Of a stretch of 64,000 nucleotides of DNA, positions 34,994-45,333 are shown one piece after another (positions within the stretch are counted from its first letter, which is position 1; every line of letters starts with the position of its first letter). The DNA is from RCIO01 sp965232405 (GTDB lineage: Bacteria; Pseudomonadota; Alphaproteobacteria; Rhizobiales; Rhizobiaceae), in NCBI GenBank assembly GCA_965232405.1, contig OZ246966.1, positions 1,178,001 to 1,242,000 on the forward strand. The letters are read 5' to 3'. The position numbers and the translations under genes were made by a program. The notes beneath the pieces were generated by a model. It saw only the letters and a program-made list of their open reading frames with translations. It was not told where the DNA came from and made no database searches.

Positions 34994-37720
34994 TCAGGTG
35001 CCGGCGATGCCCTTCAGCCGGTAAAGCGCGTCGAGCGCCTCTCGCGGAGTCATTTCGTCGGGATGCAGTGCCTCCAGCGCATCCTTCAGTTCGTCCCTGG
35101 CGGCCGGTTTTGCGGGCTCGCGGCTGACATTGGCGTTGAACAGCGGCAGGTCGTCGACCAGTCCCGTTGTCTTGCCCGACGCCTCGCCCTGTTCCAGAAG
35201 ATCAAGCACCTCGCGCGCCCGCTCCACCACCGGAGCAGGCAGGCCCGCCAGCCGGGCCACCTGCACACCGTAGGAGCGGTCGGCAGCGCCCTTGGCCACC
35301 TCGTGCAGGAACACCACTTCGCCTTCCCATTCCTTCACACGCATGGTGACGTTGGCGAGCCGCGGCAGCTTCTCGGCAAGCGCTGTCATCTCGTGGAAAT
35401 GGGTGGCGAAGATCGATCGGCAGCGGTTTTTCTCATGCAGGAACTCGACCGCGGCCCAGGCGATCGACAGGCCGTCAAACGTGGCCGTGCCGCGCCCAAT
35501 CTCGTCAAGGATAACCAGCGCACGCTCTCCGGCCTGGTTCAAAATGGCCGCGGTCTCCACCATCTCGACCATGAAGGTGGACCGCCCGCGCGCCAGATCG
35601 TCCGAGGCGCCGACACGGCTGAACAGCCGGTCCACCGCGCCGATATGCGCCTTTTCGGCTGGAACGTAGGAGCCTGCCTGCGCAAGCACCGCAATCAGCG
35701 CGTTCTGGCGCAGGAATGTCGATTTGCCGCCCATGTTCGGGCCGGTCAGCAGCCAGATCGCACCGTGTTTCGCGTCACCTGCCGGTGACAGGTCGCAATC
35801 ATTGGCGACAAAAGGATCGGCCAGTTGGCGGCGCAGCGCCTGCTCGACAACCGGGTGCCGACCGGCCTCGATGTGAAAGGCCAGACTGTCGTCCACCACT
35901 GGCCGGCAGTAATTGTCGATTTCGGCCAGCACGGCGAAAGCGGCAGCGACGTCAAGCTCCGCAAGTGCTGCCGCGATCTTCCTGATCGGCTCCGCATTGG
36001 CGGTTGCCTCGGCGACCAGCGTGTCGAACGCCGCCTGCTCGATTGTCAGTGCGCGATCGGCGGCGTTGGCTATCTTGGTCTCCAGTTCGGCCAGTTCGGT
36101 CGTGGTGAAGCGCATGGCGTTTGCCATCGTCTGCCGGTGAATGAAACGCGCTTTCGCCTCGTCGGTGCCGGCCAGCGTGGCGTGATGGTTCGCCGTGACC
36201 TCGATGTAATAGCCCAGAATGTTGTTGTGCCTGATCTTTAGCGAGCGGATGCCCGTTTCCTCAATCAGGTCGCGCTCCATGCCGGCGATCACGCGGCGGG
36301 ACTCGTCGCGCAATGCGCGCACCTCGTCGAGCTCCGCGTCATAGCCGGAGCGGACGAAATTGCCGTCGCGGCGCAGAAGCGGCAATTCGTCGGCAAGTGC
36401 TGTTTCCAGATGGCTGGCGAACTCGGCAGGCGCGGCCTTCAGCGCGGCAACAGCCGAGGAAAGCTCGTTCGGCAGTTCGGCGCCGTCCAGCAGGCCTGCG
36501 ATCTCGGAAGCCGCGGCCAGCCCCGCGCGCAACGCGCCGAGATCGCGCGGCCCGCCGCGCCCAAGCGCCAGCCGCGACAGCGCCCGCGCAATGTCGGGTG
36601 CGGCCTTCAGCGAAACGCGTAGCGCCTCGCGCAGCCGGGTTTCGTCAACGAAGAACGAAACCGCGTCGAGGCGTGCATTGATGACAGCTGGCTCGGTCAG
36701 CGGCGCAGTCAGCCGCTCGCCGAGAAGCCGGGCTCCAGCGCCGGTTACCGTTCTGTCGACCGCGGAAAAAAGCGAGCCGTCGCGGCTGCCCGACAAGGTG
36801 CGCATCAGCTCCAGATTGGCGCGGGTGGCGGCGTCGATGAAAAGCGTGGAACCCGCATCTTCCCGTGCCGGCCGTTCAAGCGGCGGGCGCGCCGCAAGCT
36901 GCGTCTTCTCGACATAGGCGATCGCGGCAGAGATCGCAGCCAGTTCGGCGCGCGAGAACGTGCCGAAACCTTCCGTCGTCTGCACATCGAAGAAGCGGGC
37001 AATGCGACTTTCCGCGAGCGCAGAGTCGAACATTGATGCCGGCTGCGGGGCGGCAATGCGGCCAAGCGTGTCGAAGACCGGCCGCAGTTCGGGATCGGAA
37101 AAAACGGCATCGGCCAGCACCAGTTCGCGCGGATCAACGCGCAGGATGTCCGAGAGCAGCCGGTCGGATGCGGATTGCATCACCCTGAATGCACCGGTCG
37201 AAATATCGATCCAGGCGAGCGCAATTGCGGCATCCGCGCCGCCCTTCACACGCGCCAGCGCCATCAGCGTGTTGGCTTCCGACGGCGCGAGGATTTTCTC
37301 CTCGGTTATGGTGCCCGGCGTCACCAGCCGCACCACGTCGCGACGAACGACTGATTTCGAACCGCGCTTCTTCGCCTCGGCGGGGTCTTCGGTCTGCTCG
37401 CAAACGGCCACGCGATGGCCGGCGGCGATCAGCTTTTGCAGGTAGTCGTCGGCGGCGTGCACCGGCACGCCGCACATCGGGATGTCCTCGCCCTGATGCT
37501 TCCCGCGCTTGGTGAGAGCGATGCCCAGCGTGCGGCTTGCCACTTCGGCATCATGGAAAAACAGCTCGTAGAAATCGCCCATGCGATAAAACAGCAGCGA
37601 GTCCGGGTTCGCCTGCTTGATCTCGATAAACTGCTCCATCATCGGCGTTGCGCCGGCAGCCGACAGCGGCGCGGGCGCGGCACTGGCGTGTGTCTTGTCG
37701 ATGGGCGTTTCGTCGTTCAC
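34994..37720 (-). CDS. mutS: DNA mismatch repair protein MutS
   Basis: A 908-residue MutS. The mismatch-contacting motif is RMGDFYELFFHDA near residue 45, with the Phe-x-Glu. The ATPase has Walker A LLTGPNMGGKSTFLRQ and Walker B ALVILDEIGRGTATFDG, followed by the His-switch ATHFHEM. Full length. It recognises mismatches and recruits MutL. It diverges from maeB with a 138-base spacer, the usual arrangement in Rhizobiales. Confidence 0.97.
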   Translation of the reverse strand: MNDETPIDKTHASAAPAPLSAAGATPMMEQFIEIKQANPDSLLFYRMGDFYELFFHDAEVASRTLGIALTKRGKHQGEDIPMCGVPVHAADDYLQKLIAAGHRVAVCEQTEDPAEAKKRGSKSVVRRDVVRLVTPGTITEEKILAPSEANTLMALARVKGGADAAIALAWIDISTGAFRVMQSASDRLLSDILRVDPRELVLADAVFSDPELRPVFDTLGRIAAPQPASMFDSALAESRIARFFDVQTTEGFGTFSRAELAAISAAIAYVEKTQLAARPPLERPAREDAGSTLFIDAATRANLELMRTLSGSRDGSLFSAVDRTVTGAGARLLGERLTAPLTEPAVINARLDAVSFFVDETRLREALRVSLKAAPDIARALSRLALGRGGPRDLGALRAGLAAASEIAGLLDGAELPNELSSAVAALKAAPAEFASHLETALADELPLLRRDGNFVRSGYDAELDEVRALRDESRRVIAGMERDLIEETGIRSLKIRHNNILGYYIEVTANHHATLAGTDEAKARFIHRQTMANAMRFTTTELAELETKIANAADRALTIEQAAFDTLVAEATANAEPIRKIAAALAELDVAAAFAVLAEIDNYCRPVVDDSLAFHIEAGRHPVVEQALRRQLADPFVANDCDLSPAGDAKHGAIWLLTGPNMGGKSTFLRQNALIAVLAQAGSYVPAEKAHIGAVDRLFSRVGASDDLARGRSTFMVEMVETAAILNQAGERALVILDEIGRGTATFDGLSIAWAAVEFLHEKNRCRSIFATHFHEMTALAEKLPRLANVTMRVKEWEGEVVFLHEVAKGAADRSYGVQVARLAGLPAPVVERAREVLDLLEQGEASGKTTGLVDDLPLFNANVSREPAKPAARDELKDALEALHPDEMTPREALDALYRLKGIAGT

Positions 37721-37858
37721 GGACGCTCGGCTTTCCGGAATTGCGGTGTTTTCGCATTCCTGCTTGGCGGTTCGGCGGCCAAAAGTGTAGCGTTAATGGC
37801 GACCACCGCACAAACCTCCACAAAAAGACGACAAACAAGCCAGGAAACGCCAGCAGTC

Positions 37859-40144
37859 ATGCCCGCAAAAGACATCAAGGACGCCGCCGGTCCGTCGGTC
37901 AGCCCCGAGGAAGCGCTCGAATTTCACTCGTCGGGCCGTCCCGGCAAGTTGGAAATCAACCCGACCAAGCCAATGGCGACGCAGCGCGACCTTTCGCTCG
38001 CCTATTCGCCCGGCGTGGCGGTGCCGGTGAAGGCGATCGCGGAAGACCCGTCCCGCGCGTTCGACTACACGACACGCGGCAATCTGGTCGCCGTCATCAC
38101 CAATGGCACGGCCATTCTCGGCCTCGGCAATCTTGGCGCTCTTGCCTCAAAGCCGGTGATGGAAGGCAAGGCTGTGCTGTTCAAACGTTTCGCCGATGTC
38201 GATTCCATAGATCTGGAAATCGACACGGAAGACGCAGACGCATTCATCAATTGCGTCAAGCTGCTCGGCCCCTCCTTCGGCGGCATCAATCTGGAAGACA
38301 TCAAGGCGCCGGAATGTTTTATCATCGAGCAGGAATTGCGCGAGAAGATGGATATTCCCGTCTTTCATGACGACCAGCATGGCACAGCGATCATCTCAGC
38401 CGCCGGGCTGATCAACGCGCTGGAGATCACCGGCCGCGACATCAAGACGACCAAGCTGGTGTGCAACGGCGCAGGTGCTGCAGGCATCGCCTGTATCGAA
38501 CTGGTCAAGGCAATGGGCATGCCGCCCGAAAACGTCATCCTGTGCGACACCAAGGGGGTCATCTATCAGGGCCGCAAGGAAGGCATGAACCAGTGGAAGT
38601 CCGGCCACGCGGTCAAGACCAAGGCGCGATCGCTGGCCGACGCACTGGATGGCGCCGACGTGTTTTTCGGCCTGTCGGCCAAGGGCGCGCTGACCACGGC
38701 CATGGTGCAGTCCATGGCCAAGAACCCGATCATCTTCGCGATGGCCAATCCCGATCCGGAAATTACGCCGGAGGAAGTGGCGCAGATACGCACAGACGCG
38801 ATCATGGCGACCGGTCGGTCCGACTATCCGAACCAGGTCAACAATGTGCTGGGCTTTCCATACATCTTCCGCGGCGCGCTGGATGTGCGGGCGACCACCA
38901 TCAACGACGCGATGAAGGTAGCAGCGGCCGAAGCGCTGGCAGCACTCGCGCGTCAGGATGTACCGGATGACGTGGCAGCCGCCTATCAGGGCAACCGGCC
39001 GAAATTCGGCGCCAACTACATTATCCCGGTGCCCTTCGACCCACGGCTGATTTCGGCCATTCCGGTTGCTGTCGCCAAGGCGGCGATGGATTCGGGCGTG
39101 GCGCGAAAGCCCATCCTCGATTTCGAGAAATATGCGCAGGAGCTGTCAGCCCGGCGCGACCCGATCGCCTCGACGCTGCAGCGTATCTACGACCGCGTGC
39201 GCCGCCAGCCTAAACGCATCGTCTTTGCCGAAGGCGAGGAAGAGCAGGTGATGCGCGCCGCCGTCTCCTATGTGAACCAGAAGCTGGGCACGGCCATCCT
39301 TCTGGGCCGCGAGGAGCAGATCAAGGAAACCGCGCGCAATGCCGGCGTCGATCTCGACAAGCCTGGCATCGAGATAATCAATGCGCGGCTGTCGCGCCGC
39401 AACCAGATCTATGCCGACCATCTCTACGAGCGCATGCAGCGCAAGGGGTTCCTGTTCCGCGACTGTCAGCGGCTGATCAACAACGACCGCAACCATTTCG
39501 CCTCATGCATGCTGGCGCTGGGCGACGCCGACGGCGTGGTGACTGGCGTGACGCGCAACTATTCGACCGCGCTCGACGATGTGCGCCGGGTGATCGACGC
39601 CAAGCCCGGTCACCGGGTGATCGGCGTTTCTATCGCGCTGTGCCGTGGTCGCACCGTGCTGGTTGCCGACACGGCCGTGCACGACATGCCCAATTCGGAG
39701 CAGATCGCCGATATCGCGGAGGAGGTGGCCGGCTTTTCACGGCGCATGGGCTATGAGCCGCGCGTCGCGCTGCTTGCCTACTCGACCTTCGGCCACCCGC
39801 AGGGCGAGCGATCGCAACGCATCCAGGAGGCGGTGAAGATCCTCGACCAGCGCCGCGTCGATTTCGAATATGACGGCGACATGGCCGCCGATGTGGCGCT
39901 CAATCCGCGCCTCATGCAGCAATATCCTTTCTGCCGGCTATCGGGCCCGGCCAACGTTCTTGTCATGCCGGCTTTCCACTCAGCCTCGATCTCGACCAAG
40001 ATGCTGCAGGAACTCGGCGGCTCTACCGTGATCGGCCCGCTGCTGGTGGGCCTCAACAAGCCGGTTCAGATCGTGTCGCTCAACGCCAAGGACAGCGACA
40101 TCGTCAACATGGCGGCCATCGCCGCCTACAATGCGGGGGCTTGA
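37859..40144 (+). CDS. maeB: NADP-dependent malic enzyme with phosphotransacetylase-like domain
   Basis: A 761-residue protein: malic N-domain (SLAYSPGVAVPVKAI), NAD(P)-binding domain (LVCNGAGAAGIACIEL) and, from about residue 440, a phosphotransacetylase-like domain (FAEGEEEQVMRAA, RNYSTALDDVRRV). ATG 37859 gives the usual length for rhizobial Tme/Dme; ATG 37796 would add 21 residues. It decarboxylates malate to pyruvate with NADP+ (or NAD+). The C-terminal domain is thought to be regulatory, responding to acetyl-CoA, rather than catalytic. Confidence 0.94.
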   Translation: MPAKDIKDAAGPSVSPEEALEFHSSGRPGKLEINPTKPMATQRDLSLAYSPGVAVPVKAIAEDPSRAFDYTTRGNLVAVITNGTAILGLGNLGALASKPVMEGKAVLFKRFADVDSIDLEIDTEDADAFINCVKLLGPSFGGINLEDIKAPECFIIEQELREKMDIPVFHDDQHGTAIISAAGLINALEITGRDIKTTKLVCNGAGAAGIACIELVKAMGMPPENVILCDTKGVIYQGRKEGMNQWKSGHAVKTKARSLADALDGADVFFGLSAKGALTTAMVQSMAKNPIIFAMANPDPEITPEEVAQIRTDAIMATGRSDYPNQVNNVLGFPYIFRGALDVRATTINDAMKVAAAEALAALARQDVPDDVAAAYQGNRPKFGANYIIPVPFDPRLISAIPVAVAKAAMDSGVARKPILDFEKYAQELSARRDPIASTLQRIYDRVRRQPKRIVFAEGEEEQVMRAAVSYVNQKLGTAILLGREEQIKETARNAGVDLDKPGIEIINARLSRRNQIYADHLYERMQRKGFLFRDCQRLINNDRNHFASCMLALGDADGVVTGVTRNYSTALDDVRRVIDAKPGHRVIGVSIALCRGRTVLVADTAVHDMPNSEQIADIAEEVAGFSRRMGYEPRVALLAYSTFGHPQGERSQRIQEAVKILDQRRVDFEYDGDMAADVALNPRLMQQYPFCRLSGPANVLVMPAFHSASISTKMLQELGGSTVIGPLLVGLNKPVQIVSLNAKDSDIVNMAAIAAYNAGA

Positions 40145-40196
40145 GCGGAGGCATCCGACCAAAAATCACTCACACGAACTGAAGGTGAAATCACCA

Positions 40197-40640
40197 ATGC
40201 AACTCAACGTCTATCTGGCGGGCGAAATCCACACCGACTGGCGCGAGACGATCATCGAAGCCTGCAAAGGGCTCGACATTGAATGGTACGGGCCGGTCAC
40301 CGACCATGACGCTTCTGACGATTGCGGGGTGGAGATCTTCGGCGCTGAAGACGACAAGTTCTGGCACGACCGAAAGGGCGCGTTGTTGAACGGCGTGCGC
40401 ACGCGGACAGCGCTTGAGCGCGCCGACGTGCTTGTCGTGTGCTTCGGCGAAAAATACCGGCAGTGGAACGCGGCCTTCGATGCGGGCTATGCCGCCGCGC
40501 TCGGCAAGCCGATCATCGTCCTACAACCGCCCGAATTCGACCATGCGCTGAAGGAGGTCGACGCCGCGGCAAACGCCGTCGCGCGCAGCCCGCAGGAAGT
40601 TGCGCGCGCCCTGCGCTATGTCGTTTCCGGCAAGCTTTAG
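40197..40640 (+). CDS. YtoQ family protein
   Basis: A 147-residue protein of the YtoQ family. Key stretches are VYLAGEIHTDWRETI at the start, TDHDASDDCGVEIFG and RADVLVVCFGEKYRQWNAAFDAGYA. The fold is expected to be related to nucleoside 2-deoxyribosyltransferases, but the function is not known. The ATG has an AAGGTGA site 10 bases upstream. It follows maeB by 52 bases on the same strand and may be co-transcribed. Confidence 0.85.
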   Translation: MQLNVYLAGEIHTDWRETIIEACKGLDIEWYGPVTDHDASDDCGVEIFGAEDDKFWHDRKGALLNGVRTRTALERADVLVVCFGEKYRQWNAAFDAGYAAALGKPIIVLQPPEFDHALKEVDAAANAVARSPQEVARALRYVVSGKL

Positions 40641-40762
40641 TTCGCATGGCGGCGGTTTGCGCCGCTCGGGGCGGTTGCATTCCTGACCTTTCAGGCTGGT
40701 GACAGCCATCTGGTTGAGCGGGATGCAGGAACAAGATTGCAAGCCGCGTATTGTTGGGAGCG

Positions 40763-41845
40763 ATGCTGCTCGTCATTGAAATTCTGACAGGCCTTCTCGT
40801 TGCGGCCACGGTTGTGCCCCATTTTCCGCTGGCGCACGGAGCAGTGCGTATCGGCGACTTCCCGCGCCAGCAGATCGCGGTGCTATCTCTGTTGCTGCTG
40901 GCCGCCACCTTTTTTGTCGACCCCGGCCCCGAGCGTACAGTCGTGCAACTGGCGCTGGCCGCGGTGGCAATGGTTCAGACGGCTTATGTTCTGCGATTTA
41001 CGCCGCTTTGGCCGAAACAGTCCGCCGACTACAATGCCGACCGCGACGCTGCCGGTCTGCCGCTGCGGCTGATTGCCTGCAACGTCAAGCAATCCAACAA
41101 GCATCATTCGAGGCTGGCCGAAATCGTTGCCGATCGCGACCCGGATGTGCTGGTCCTCATGGAGGTGAACAACACCTGGATGGACGCGTTGGCTGCTACG
41201 TTGGCGAAGTATGAACATGTCGTCAGCCAGCCACAGGACAATACCTACGGCATGGTGCTCGCATCGCGCTTTCCACTTGCCGATGTCGCAGTCGAAGACC
41301 TTCTGACGGACGGCGTGCCCTCGATCCGGGCAACGGTTTCGCTGTCGGACGAACTGGCATTCCGACTCTATGCGATCCATCCCGAGCCGCCGGTGCCGAA
41401 CCACGGGTCGGAGGGGCGCGACGGTGAGACCGCTTTGGTCGCAATGCTTGTGCGCGACGAAACCTTGCCTGTCATGGTAACCGGCGACCTCAACGATGTC
41501 GCATGGTCAGGCACCACGGACCGGTTCAGACGCATCAGCCGGCTGCTCGATCCACGCATCGGGCGCAAAATATTCTCTACATTCGATGCGCGCATCCCGC
41601 TCATACGCTGGCCGCTCGACCATCTGTTCCACTCGCCGGAGTTTCGTATCCAGGCAATGGAACGGCTCAGATCATGCGGCTCGGACCACTTTCCCGTGAT
41701 GTTCGACGTTGTCTTGTGCCCGAACGGGCGGGCCGATGCGATACCGAAAGAGGCGGACACCGACGACATGGCGCGCGCACGCGACCTCGCTGACCAGGCG
41801 CGTCGAAGGCAGGAAAAGCCGATTGGCTCCGACTGGGAGGATTGA
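40763..41845 (+). CDS. Endonuclease/exonuclease/phosphatase family membrane protein
   Basis: A 360-residue protein with two or three N-terminal membrane helices (to about residue 75), then an EEP domain: LIACNVK, VLVLMEVNN with the catalytic Glu, VTGDLNDVAWS, IRWPLDHLFHS and SCGSDHFPV. The metal-binding N, E, D-x-N, D-H and D-H residues are all present. Members cleave phosphodiesters in nucleic acids or lipids; the membrane anchor suggests an envelope-side substrate. ATG 40763 is chosen; a TTG at 40751 is possible. Confidence 0.87.
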   Translation: MLLVIEILTGLLVAATVVPHFPLAHGAVRIGDFPRQQIAVLSLLLLAATFFVDPGPERTVVQLALAAVAMVQTAYVLRFTPLWPKQSADYNADRDAAGLPLRLIACNVKQSNKHHSRLAEIVADRDPDVLVLMEVNNTWMDALAATLAKYEHVVSQPQDNTYGMVLASRFPLADVAVEDLLTDGVPSIRATVSLSDELAFRLYAIHPEPPVPNHGSEGRDGETALVAMLVRDETLPVMVTGDLNDVAWSGTTDRFRRISRLLDPRIGRKIFSTFDARIPLIRWPLDHLFHSPEFRIQAMERLRSCGSDHFPVMFDVVLCPNGRADAIPKEADTDDMARARDLADQARRRQEKPIGSDWED

Positions 41846-41905
41846 AGCCGGCCGCCCGAACTATGGATTTGGAGGGCTTTGGCATTTTCCAGCCGGGCAC
41901 AGCGC

Positions 41906-42790
41906 TCAGGCCAGGAAGCGTTCGGCCTCGGCACCGTAATAGTTGATGTAGCGCGGCGAGATCGTCTCCACACGCAGGATCATGAACACATCGGTCGTAC
42001 CGAATTCATGGTCGACGACGCAGCCGTCACCCACCATTGCGCTCAAGCGCAGATAGCCCTTTATCAGCGGCGGCATGGAGGCCAGCGCCGCCTTGATGTT
42101 CACAGCCTCGGCCGGCATCAGATCCATGTCGACATGGCGGGCCGCAACCGCCCTGACATCCCATTCGGGTTGCGGGCGGCAATTGTGCGCCAGGAACGAC
42201 AGCGCCTGCGCATGGGCAGCCGGCACGGTGCCATGGAAGGAGGCGCAACCCACCATCACGTCGATGTCGTGGTGGCTCACATAGACCCAGATGCCCTGCC
42301 AAAGCGCCTCGATCGTGCGTTTGGAGCGGTATTCGGGCAGCACACAGGAGCGGCCAAGTTCGAGAAAGCGCTTGCCGCGCTGGCGCACAACCAGCGAATC
42401 CAGCTCGAATTCGTCGCTGGAATAGAACCCGCCTGAAGCATAGGCGAGTTCATCACGCAAAAGGCGGTAGGTGCCGACAACGCGGCTGAGATCGGGACCG
42501 GCCAGTGCGGTGTCGATGACGAGCAGATGGTCGCAGATGTCGTCAAAACGATCGGCATCGCGGTGGTCGAGCAATTGCGCAGAAGTCGAATGCGCGCCGA
42601 GTTCCTCATGGAAGACCCGGTAGCGCACCTCCTGGGCAGCGGCAATTTCGGCAGCCGTGCGCGCGAGCCTGACTTCCAGCGAGCCGATGCGGCCGAGCGG
42701 CAGTCCCTGCTCCAACGCGTAGCCAAAACGCATATTCCCGGCAACAACGCCGGTCTCGGCGTGGTTTCGCGGGAGAATTGCGCTGCGCAT
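41906..42790 (-). CDS. olsB: Ornithine lipid N-acyltransferase OlsB (GNAT family)
   Basis: A 294-residue protein of the GNAT/autoinducer-synthase-like acyltransferase family (PF13444). Landmarks are RYRVFHEELGA, DHLLVID, FELGRSCVLPEYR-type ELGRSCVL and VGCASFHGT. The length matches rhizobial OlsB. GAGGAG lies 7 bases before ATG 42790, which decides the start. OlsB transfers a 3-hydroxyacyl group from ACP to ornithine, giving lyso-ornithine lipid; OlsA is not in the window. Ornithine lipids replace phospholipids under phosphate limitation and affect stress tolerance. Confidence 0.87.
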   Translation of the reverse strand: MRSAILPRNHAETGVVAGNMRFGYALEQGLPLGRIGSLEVRLARTAAEIAAAQEVRYRVFHEELGAHSTSAQLLDHRDADRFDDICDHLLVIDTALAGPDLSRVVGTYRLLRDELAYASGGFYSSDEFELDSLVVRQRGKRFLELGRSCVLPEYRSKRTIEALWQGIWVYVSHHDIDVMVGCASFHGTVPAAHAQALSFLAHNCRPQPEWDVRAVAARHVDMDLMPAEAVNIKAALASMPPLIKGYLRLSAMVGDGCVVDHEFGTTDVFMILRVETISPRYINYYGAEAERFLA

Positions 42791-42940
42791 GGTGATTCTC
42801 CTCACATCGCGTAGCCGGGGAATAGATCACGCACTGCGACAACAGCATGACAATAGCGTCTGGCTGACGGCCTCACAAGCTGGTCAGGGAGCGGCCCAGC
42901 GGCCAGCCGTGGGCCGATCGTGCTCCGAAATGTCAGGTTT

Positions 42941-45238
42941 TCAGGCCGCGGCGTGCTCTTCGACGGCGGAGACAAGCGCCTCCGGATCGAGCGGTTTTGT
43001 AAGGAAACCGTCGGCGCCGTGGGTCAGCACGGACTGGCGCGTCTGCTCCTGTCCGTCGGCGGAAAGCACCAGCACCGGAACCGGCGGAATGCCGCGTTCA
43101 TCCTCGTGCCGGCGCAGGCTGGCAATTGCGTCAAGACCGTCCATGACCGGCATGTGCAGGTCCATCAGGACAATATCGTAGTGCCGGCCGGGTTCAGTGA
43201 GCGCCTGCAGCGCCGCCTTGCCATTGGACACGACATCGACCGCAAATCCGCGTTTTGTCAGCACCGAACGGGCCAGAAGCGCGTTGATCTCGTTGTCTTC
43301 CGCAATCAGCACCGAAAGGCCGCTGGAAGGCGCATTGGCCTCGGTCCTGGCGCTGGTTGCGCTCGCACCGGTCTTGTCCGATGCACCACCCGGCAACAGC
43401 AGGCGCAACAGGGTCTCGCCGCGCGCCGGCCTTGGCAGGAACGAAGTGTAACCGCCGCCGCGCAATTCCGCGAGCCGGCCACGGTCGGACGGTGTGATCA
43501 GCGTAATGGCCTGACTGCGCGCAAATCCTTCGTCGCGAAGCTTCTTCAAAACCGCACAATCCGGCGTTTCCAGCGCAGAATCGATCAGGAGCGTGTCGCA
43601 GCCGGCAGCCTCGGATTTCGCCAGTCTGGCGGCCTCCTGCGCAGACATTGCTGTGAATGCCGCGCCGCCATGAGAACTGATCGTGCGGGCAATCGCGTCC
43701 GCCTCCATGGCATTGGCGGAGATGATCATCGTGCTCTGCCCGGCGAGCATGGTCCCCTTTTTCACGGCAGCGGGCGAAGCCTCTTCCAGCGGCAGGGTGA
43801 CGGTGAATGTCGCGCCCTTGCCGGGTGCGCCAACAACGTCGATCTTGCCCTTCATCGCTTCCACGATGCGCGCCGTGATCGCCAGCCCAAGGCCCGCGCC
43901 GCCATGCTTGCGGGTGCGGCTGTCGTCGACCTGCTCGAATTCCTCGAAAATGCGCTTGAGATCGGCCTGACCGAGACCCGGACCGGTGTCGGAGATGCTG
44001 ATGACGAGCGCGCGCCCCTGATCGTTCCGTTCGCTGGTGACCTCTACCAGCACCCCGCCCTCGTCGGTGAACTTGATCGCGTTGCCGACAAGATTGAGCA
44101 GAATCTGCCTGTAACGACCGGGATCGATCAGCGCCGATTCCGGAACACACGGATCAATATGGCACCCGATGCCGATATCCTTGGCGAATGCGCGGGCAGC
44201 GAGAAGCTCGACCGCATGCTCGGTCAGTTCGCGCGGCGAACACTTCTCGGGCTCAAGTTCCAGCTTGCCCGCCTCGATCTTGGAGAAGTCCAGCAAGTCC
44301 TCGATCAGCGCCAGAAGGGCCGTTGCCGAGGTTGATATCGCGCCGACATAGGTCGTCTGCTCGGGCGAAAGCGTGGTGCCTCCCAAAAGTTTGGCCATGC
44401 CCATGATGCCGTTCATCGGCGTGCGGATTTCATGGCTGACGGTCGCGAGAAAACGCGACTTCGCCTTGCTGGCATGTTCGGCGCGCTCGCGGGCGCGGAT
44501 CGCGGCCAGTTCTGCGCGCTTGCGGTCGGTGATGTCGCGGGCGATGGCGCGATGAGACACGGCTTCGCTCTGCTTGTCGCGCACCGACAGTTCGATCCAG
44601 GAAAACCAGCGCGTGCCGTTCGGCGTGCGTATGGCAACGTCGGTCGAACTCAGGCACTCGCCGTCGCTGAAAGCAGCATCGGGAACGACCCCGATCTCGA
44701 TGCCCAGTTCGGCAAGGGTCCTGCCCTCCAGTTCGCTGGCGTCGCGTTCCAGCACCGATGCCAGCACCCGGTTTGCGAAAACGACCCGTCCCTCGCGGTC
44801 GCGGTGAACGACAATGTCGCCAAGCGCGTCGACAAGGCCGCGGAAACGCTCTTCGGCTTCCTGCAACTCCCAGATACGGTCGGCAAGACGTTCGATCTCG
44901 CGCCGGTCCTCGCTGTGGGCGGTGTCTCGCGATGCGACGAGTTTGCGGCCGACATGGCGCATGCGCGCAGCCACGCCGAGCGAACCAAGGCCAAGGCCGA
45001 ACAACAGCGCCTGCAGCAGCGCCGGAGCGCCGGCGATGTTGGCATAACCGCCAATCGCGAAGGCGGACGCAACAAGGCTCAGCTGCAAGACAGTGTCGAG
45101 CCGGCCCTCACCCTGCGCCGATGCGCCGTTCGGGCGCTCCTCGCGAGCGCCTTCCAGCACCGTTATTCGGCGCGCGGAATCGGGCGCGTCAGTGCCTGAC
45201 GCGTGCCCCAACCCCGTCCTATCGAGCTCCGCCAACAT
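42941..45238 (-). CDS. Hybrid sensor histidine kinase/response regulator
   Basis: A 765-residue kinase. Order: two membrane helices (about 50-90), coiled coil, PAS domain (about 130-250), HisKA with FLATVSHEIRTPMNGI, HATPase (LLNLVGNAIKFT, DTGPGLG, GGAGLGLAI), a degenerate receiver-like segment (about 510-620) lacking a clear acidic pocket, and a C-terminal receiver with IAEDNEIN, VLMDLHMPVMDG and LTKPLD. It has the layout of BarA-like kinases but no HPt domain, so a separate phosphotransfer protein is expected. No regulator gene is adjacent. ATG 45238 is used; GTG 45247 is possible. Confidence 0.9.
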   Translation of the reverse strand: MLAELDRTGLGHASGTDAPDSARRITVLEGAREERPNGASAQGEGRLDTVLQLSLVASAFAIGGYANIAGAPALLQALLFGLGLGSLGVAARMRHVGRKLVASRDTAHSEDRREIERLADRIWELQEAEERFRGLVDALGDIVVHRDREGRVVFANRVLASVLERDASELEGRTLAELGIEIGVVPDAAFSDGECLSSTDVAIRTPNGTRWFSWIELSVRDKQSEAVSHRAIARDITDRKRAELAAIRARERAEHASKAKSRFLATVSHEIRTPMNGIMGMAKLLGGTTLSPEQTTYVGAISTSATALLALIEDLLDFSKIEAGKLELEPEKCSPRELTEHAVELLAARAFAKDIGIGCHIDPCVPESALIDPGRYRQILLNLVGNAIKFTDEGGVLVEVTSERNDQGRALVISISDTGPGLGQADLKRIFEEFEQVDDSRTRKHGGAGLGLAITARIVEAMKGKIDVVGAPGKGATFTVTLPLEEASPAAVKKGTMLAGQSTMIISANAMEADAIARTISSHGGAAFTAMSAQEAARLAKSEAAGCDTLLIDSALETPDCAVLKKLRDEGFARSQAITLITPSDRGRLAELRGGGYTSFLPRPARGETLLRLLLPGGASDKTGASATSARTEANAPSSGLSVLIAEDNEINALLARSVLTKRGFAVDVVSNGKAALQALTEPGRHYDIVLMDLHMPVMDGLDAIASLRRHEDERGIPPVPVLVLSADGQEQTRQSVLTHGADGFLTKPLDPEALVSAVEEHAAA

Positions 45239-45333
45239 GGCTCGCACTATAAAGGCGAGGCATTAGAGAAGCTTTTGAGCGGTCGTTCAAATTTTAAACG
45301 ATCGCGATTTTTTCTCGCCCCGGTTGTTGCCGG

